NCBI RefSeq assembly: GCF_003955715.1
Contig: NZ_CP034463.1
Location: 6,820,001 to 6,884,000 of the forward strand
DNA from: Streptomyces aquilus
Lineage (GTDB): Bacteria; Actinomycetota; Actinomycetes; Streptomycetales; Streptomycetaceae
Reading direction: 5' to 3'
DNA: 64,000 bases
Shown here: positions 60,871 to 64,000 of the stretch, piece by piece
Layout: each line of letters starts with the position of its first letter
Numbering within the stretch: position 1 is the stretch's first letter
Program-made: the position numbers and the translations under genes
Notes under the pieces: generated by a model
Told to the model about the DNA's origin: nothing
What the model saw: the letters and a program-made list of their open reading frames with translations, nothing else
Databases searched by the model: none

Positions 60871-61020
60871 CGGCACAACGCGAGCTCACGCGGACCGGCC
60901 CCGCACAACGCGAGCTCACGCGGACCGGCACGCCACAACGCGATCCCACTCGGACCGGCACGCCAAAACGCGAGCTCACGCGGACCGGCACGCCACAACG
61001 CGAGCTCACACAACCGCACG
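60871..61020. repeat. 30-bp tandem repeat, five units
   Basis: Units begin at 60871, 60901, 60931, 60961 and 60991; the core is ACAACGCGAGCTCACGCGGA, and the last unit is degenerate. Located in the 477-base gap 60671-61147 between the membrane-protein and epimerase genes, otherwise without a convincing gene. An open frame (60723-61151) crosses the gap with 10-aa repeats, but its codon third positions are not GC-rich, so I do not call it a gene. Confidence 0.88.
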
Positions 61021-61103
61021 CCCATCCACCCGCCCAAGCCCCCGCAGGCACCCCCGCCCCCCAACGGAGCCCGGAGGCCCCCCTCGCTGAAGGAGAGCAC
61101 CAG

Positions 61104-61151
61104 ATGATCACCTCCCGACCCGACCACGAGGCCCCGGGAGCAGCACGATGA
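61104..61151 (+). CDS. Possible 15-codon upstream ORF overlapping the epimerase start
   Basis: ATG 61104 follows AAGGAGA at 8 bases and reads MITSRPDHEAPGAAR; its TGA overlaps the epimerase ATG at 61148 (ATGA). The epimerase has its own weaker GGGAG. Such an arrangement would couple epimerase translation to this short ORF. Too short for homology. Confidence 0.4.
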   Translation: MITSRPDHEAPGAAR

Positions 61152-62110
61152 GGGTCCTGCTGATCGGAGCCAACGGCTACCTCGGCCGCTTCGTGGCCGA
61201 CCGCCTCCTCGCCGACCCGGCCGTCCAGCTCACCGCACTCGGCCGCGGCGACGACGCCGACGTCCGCTTCGACCTCGCGTCCGGCAGCCCCGGCGCACTC
61301 ACCCGCTTCCTCGACGCGGTCCACCCCGGCGTCGTCGTCAACTGCGCCGGCGCCACAAGGGGCGGGGCCCGCGAACTCACCCGCCACAACACGGTCGCCG
61401 TGGCCACCGTCTGCGAGGCACTGCGCCGCAGCGGCTGCGGCGCGCGACTCGTCCAGATCGGCTGCGGCGCGGAGTACGGCCCCAGCCAGCCCGGCAGCTC
61501 CACCGCCGAGGACGCCGTCCCCCGCCCCGGCGGCCCCTACGGCGTCAGCAAACTCGCCGCCACGGAACTCGTCCTGGGCTCCGGCCTGGACGCGGTGGTC
61601 CTCCGCGTCTTCTCGCCGGCAGGCCCCGGAACCCCCGCCGGCTCCCCCCTCGGCCGCCTCGCCGAGGCCATGCGCCGCGCCATGCAGTCCGGCGACGGCG
61701 AGCTGAAGCTCGGAGGCCTCGGCGTCCAGCGCGACTTCATCGACGTCCGGGACGTCGCCCGCGCCGTGCACGCCGCGAGCCTGTCCGCCGCGCAGGGCGT
61801 CATCAACATCGGCTCCGGCCGCGCCGTCCGCCTCCGCGACGCCGCCGCGATCCTCGCGCGCGTGGCCGGCTACGGCGGCGCCCTCCACGAACTCGACGGC
61901 CCGCCCGGTCCGCCCCTGCGGGCCACCATCGGCCACCCGCGCTCCGAACCGGACCACGCGGCCCCGGTCGCCTACCCGTACCCCGACGGCTGCGGCAGCT
62001 GGCAGCAGGCCGACGTGCGCACCGCCCGCGACCGCCTCGGCTGGCGCCCCCGTATCAACCTCGAAGAGTCCCTCGCGGACATCTGGATGGAGGCGGCATG
62101 CCGCATCTGA
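61148..62110 (+). CDS. NAD-dependent sugar epimerase/dehydratase (extended SDR)
   Basis: 320 aa. NAD motif GANGYLGRFV near residue 8, active-site YGVSK (Tyr-x3-Lys), RVFSPAGPGTP substrate loop and QRDFIDVRDVARAVHAA, as in UDP-sugar 4-epimerases and related enzymes. Start in an ATGA overlap with a short upstream ORF. Next to a PelF-like transferase it could supply an epimerised UDP-amino sugar, but the exact sugar is not determinable. Its end overlaps the spherulin-4-like gene by 13 bases. Confidence 0.88.
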   Translation: MRVLLIGANGYLGRFVADRLLADPAVQLTALGRGDDADVRFDLASGSPGALTRFLDAVHPGVVVNCAGATRGGARELTRHNTVAVATVCEALRRSGCGARLVQIGCGAEYGPSQPGSSTAEDAVPRPGGPYGVSKLAATELVLGSGLDAVVLRVFSPAGPGTPAGSPLGRLAEAMRRAMQSGDGELKLGGLGVQRDFIDVRDVARAVHAASLSAAQGVINIGSGRAVRLRDAAAILARVAGYGGALHELDGPPGPPLRATIGHPRSEPDHAAPVAYPYPDGCGSWQQADVRTARDRLGWRPRINLEESLADIWMEAACRI

Positions 62111-62850
62111 CCAGCACGAACACCAGGAAACAGGGCGCCGGCCTGCACACCGGCTTCGGCATCCCGGGCTTCGCCCACCCCCTCGTCGCCCCCGCCGAGT
62201 GGGCCGAACTCACCCGCCCCCGCACCACGCCCCTGCACTGGGTCGTCCTCAACGTCGCCGACGGCCCGGGCAGCCGCCCCGACCCGCACTGTCTGGAGGC
62301 GGCCGGGCGGCTGCGCAACGCGGGCATCCGGGTGCTCGGTCACATCGACGCCACGTACGGGGCCCGGTCGTTCGGCGAGATGGTGTCCGACGCGCAGCGC
62401 TACCTCGACTGGTACAAGGTCGACGGCTTCCTCCTGGACCGCTGCCCGACCGAACGCACCGCGCTCCCGGAGATCCGCCGCACGGTCACCACGCTCCGCG
62501 CGCTCCGCGACGACGCCCATGTCGTCCTCGGCCACGGCACCCACCCCTACCCGGGCTACGCCGAGAGCGCGGACCAACTGGTCACCTTCTCCGGCCCGTG
62601 GAGCGACTACCGCTGGTCGCAGGTGGCGGAGTGGACCGCCGACTATCCGCCCGACCGCTTCTGCCACTTCGTCCACGGCGTGCCGGGACCGCATCTCGAC
62701 GAGGCCCTGCGCATCGCCCGCTGGCAGGGCGCCGCGACGATCTACTTCACCGACCGCACGGACCGCGGCGGCCGCACCGACCCCTGGGAGACGATGCCCG
62801 GCTACTGGGACGACATCGTCTCGCGGATCGGGACGGGTGTCTCGGAATGA
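62098..62850 (+). CDS. Spherulation-specific family 4 / GH135-like protein
   Basis: 250 aa, ATG 62098 after GGAGG. The barrel pattern is WVVLNVADGPGSRPDPHCLE, VLGHIDATYGARSFGEMV and DWYKVDGFLLDRCPTERTAL. Fungal Sph3 (GH135), of this family, cuts galactosaminogalactan. In my memory its catalytic acids are an Asp-Glu pair here replaced by Asp-Arg (LLDRC), so activity is doubtful. No signal peptide is visible, which is odd for a polysaccharide hydrolase. Fourth gene of the locus. Confidence 0.82.
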   Translation: MPHLTSTNTRKQGAGLHTGFGIPGFAHPLVAPAEWAELTRPRTTPLHWVVLNVADGPGSRPDPHCLEAAGRLRNAGIRVLGHIDATYGARSFGEMVSDAQRYLDWYKVDGFLLDRCPTERTALPEIRRTVTTLRALRDDAHVVLGHGTHPYPGYAESADQLVTFSGPWSDYRWSQVAEWTADYPPDRFCHFVHGVPGPHLDEALRIARWQGAATIYFTDRTDRGGRTDPWETMPGYWDDIVSRIGTGVSE

Positions 62851-62913
62851 AAAAGGCCATGGCAGTGTTACGGGGAGAACAACCGTAATGATTGACCGAC
62901 CAACGGAGTCCCC

Positions 62914-64000
62914 GTGTCGCTGCCACCCCTGGTCGAGCCCGCTGCCGAGCTCACCGTAGACGAGGTCCGCAGGTACTCCCGCCACCTGATCATCCCCGAC
63001 GTCGGGATGGACGGGCAGAAGCGGCTGAAGAACGCCAAGGTGCTCTGTGTGGGCGCCGGCGGCCTGGGCTCGCCGGCGCTGATGTACCTCGCCGCGGCGG
63101 GCGTCGGCACGCTCGGCATCGTGGAGTTCGACGAGGTCGACGAGTCCAACCTGCAGCGGCAGATCATCCACAGCCAGGCCGACATCGGCCGCTCCAAGGC
63201 CGAGTCCGCGCGCGACTCCGTCCTCGGCATCAACCCGTACGTGAACGTGGTCCTTCACGAGGAGCGGCTCGAGGCCGAGAACGTGATGGACATCTTCAGT
63301 CAGTACGACCTGATCGTCGACGGCACGGACAACTTCGCGACCCGCTACCTGGTCAACGACGCCTGCGTGCTGCTGAACAAGCCGTACGTGTGGGGTTCGA
63401 TCTACCGCTTCGACGGCCAGGCCTCGGTCTTCTGGTCCGAGCACGGCCCCTGCTACCGCTGCCTCTACCCGGAGCCCCCGCCGCCGGGCATGGTCCCCTC
63501 CTGCGCCGAGGGCGGCGTGCTGGGCGTGCTGTGCGCGTCCATCGGCTCCATCCAGGTCAACGAGGCCATCAAGCTCCTCGCGGGCATCGGCGAGCCCCTG
63601 GTCGGCCGCCTGATGATCTACGACGCCCTGGAGATGCAGTACCGCCAGGTCAAGGTCCGCAAGGACCCCAACTGCGCGGTCTGCGGCGAGAACCCGACCG
63701 TCACCGAGCTCATCGACTACGAGGCCTTCTGCGGCGTCGTCTCCGAGGAGGCCCAGGAGGCGGCCGCCGGCTCGACGATCACTCCCAAGCAGCTCAAGGA
63801 GTGGATCGACGACGGCGAGAACATCGAGATCATCGACGTCCGTGAGATCAACGAGTACGAGATCGTCTCCATCCCGGGCGCCAAGCTGATCCCGAAGAAC
63901 GAGTTCCTCATGGGCACCGCCCTGGAGGGCCTGCCGCAGGACAAGAAGATCGTCCTGCACTGCAAGACGGGTGTCCGCAGTGCGGAAGTCCTCGCCGTGC
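62914..64000 (+). CDS. moeZ: Adenylyltransferase/sulfurtransferase MoeZ (3' end beyond window)
   Basis: GTG 62914 after GGAG; runs past the window end. N-terminal ThiF/MoeB-type adenylation domain: ATP loop VGAGGLGSPALMYLAAAGVG, Arg in ESNLQRQIIH, Asp in VDGTDNFATR, zinc cysteines CYRCLYPE and CAVCGE. The rhodanese domain at the end has the active-site Cys in HCKTGVRSAE. MoeZ activates sulfur-carrier proteins for molybdopterin, cysteine (CysO) and thio-sugar/thio-acid synthesis. Corresponds to Rv3206c. Confidence 0.95.
   Translation, partial: MSLPPLVEPAAELTVDEVRRYSRHLIIPDVGMDGQKRLKNAKVLCVGAGGLGSPALMYLAAAGVGTLGIVEFDEVDESNLQRQIIHSQADIGRSKAESARDSVLGINPYVNVVLHEERLEAENVMDIFSQYDLIVDGTDNFATRYLVNDACVLLNKPYVWGSIYRFDGQASVFWSEHGPCYRCLYPEPPPPGMVPSCAEGGVLGVLCASIGSIQVNEAIKLLAGIGEPLVGRLMIYDALEMQYRQVKVRKDPNCAVCGENPTVTELIDYEAFCGVVSEEAQEAAAGSTITPKQLKEWIDDGENIEIIDVREINEYEIVSIPGAKLIPKNEFLMGTALEGLPQDKKIVLHCKTGVRSAEVLAV

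Noticed and set aside
60871..61020. CRISPR array
   Set aside because: Units are contiguous with no spacers, and no cas genes are near.
60723..61151. Plus-strand open frame of 142 codons with 10-aa repeats, ending in ATGA overlap with the epimerase
   Set aside because: Third codon positions are not GC-biased in the repeat part and no start with a ribosome site is present; the frame is kept open by the 30-bp period. Only its last 15 codons have a good RBS, reported separately.
59954..61957. Long minus-strand open frame across the membrane protein, repeat gap and epimerase
   Set aside because: Antisense of two well supported genes; its repeats come from the 30-bp array; no recognisable domain.
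1..64000. tRNA, rRNA, insertion sequence or prophage
   Set aside because: No CCA-ended cloverleaf, rRNA core sequence, transposase or integrase motif was seen on either strand.

Overview
The window is high-GC actinobacterial chromosome, almost certainly Streptomyces. The evidence is third-position G/C bias in every gene, frequent GTG starts, ATGA gene overlaps, a mycothiol gene (mshB), a RbpA/WhiB-age core gene set without rRNA or tRNA, and an intergenic repeat (GGTCGCGCAGTTCCCCGCGCC) that I associate with Streptomyces. I see no phage, insertion sequence, CRISPR array, rRNA or tRNA. Most of the window is core chromosome, with one accessory-looking stretch at about 51.6-62.9 kb.

Layout. 1-2.3 kb: tail of an oligopeptide ABC importer operon (permease end, two ATPases). 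2.5-9.0 kb: S9 peptidase, mshB with a small membrane partner, and a large Gly/Pro-rich membrane protein with a PG_binding_4-like domain. 9.1-12.6 kb: ABC-2 exporter fused in one operon with a DesK/DesR-type two-component system. 12.7-22.1 kb: SirB1-like protein, GNAT, ferredoxin, dapC, a secreted small protein, a lytic-transglycosylase-like protein, dapE, a LOG-family protein, a FolP2-type protein, a DivIVA-like protein and DNA-3-methyladenine glycosylase. 22.1-29.8 kb: crotonase, DUF3117, O-methyltransferase, then an envelope-stress module of ECF sigma factor, zinc anti-sigma factor, HtrA protease and TatB. 29.8-36 kb: Mrp, DUF1003, a stand-alone MgtE_N/CBS protein, lipoprotein, CorA with a long structured leader. 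36-51.6 kb: SUFU-like protein, MFS exporter, zinc-ribbon protein, PHP phosphoesterase, MarC, a 50-aa protein, NYN protein, hydrolases, RhlE-type helicase with a repeat tail, ferritin-like protein, DUF3107, TetR and a DUF3152 metalloprotein. 51.6-57.6 kb: second peptide ABC operon preceded by a compact regulatory region. 57.6-62.9 kb: a four-gene carbohydrate locus (PelF-like glycosyltransferase, membrane protein, sugar epimerase, spherulin-4/GH135-like protein). 62.9 kb to the end: moeZ, cut by the window edge.

Two blocks follow the gene order of Mycobacterium tuberculosis as I remember it: mshB, ferredoxin, dapC, dapE, LOG, folP2, DivIVA-like, tag, DUF3117, O-methyltransferase, sigE, rseA, htrA, tatB, mrp, mgtE-like, corA (Rv1170 to about Rv1239), and rhlE, ferritin-like, DUF3107, TetR, DUF3152, moeZ (Rv3211 to Rv3206).

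The observations I rate highest are: (1) upstream of the 51.9-kb peptide importer, a consensus promoter overlapped by a perfect 14-bp inverted repeat, an apparently leaderless 30-codon ORF with three Cys codons, and a terminator-like hairpin, which together look like a cysteine-linked attenuator; (2) the PelF-like/epimerase/GH135-like locus, a candidate amino-sugar exopolysaccharide system, whose membrane-protein gene carries the only in-frame TTA codon I found; (3) two genes whose conserved N-termini can only be reached from rare start codons (ATT for the O-methyltransferase, CTG for the helicase); and (4) the corA leader with a strongly ribosome-bound 15-codon ORF and three consecutive hairpins.
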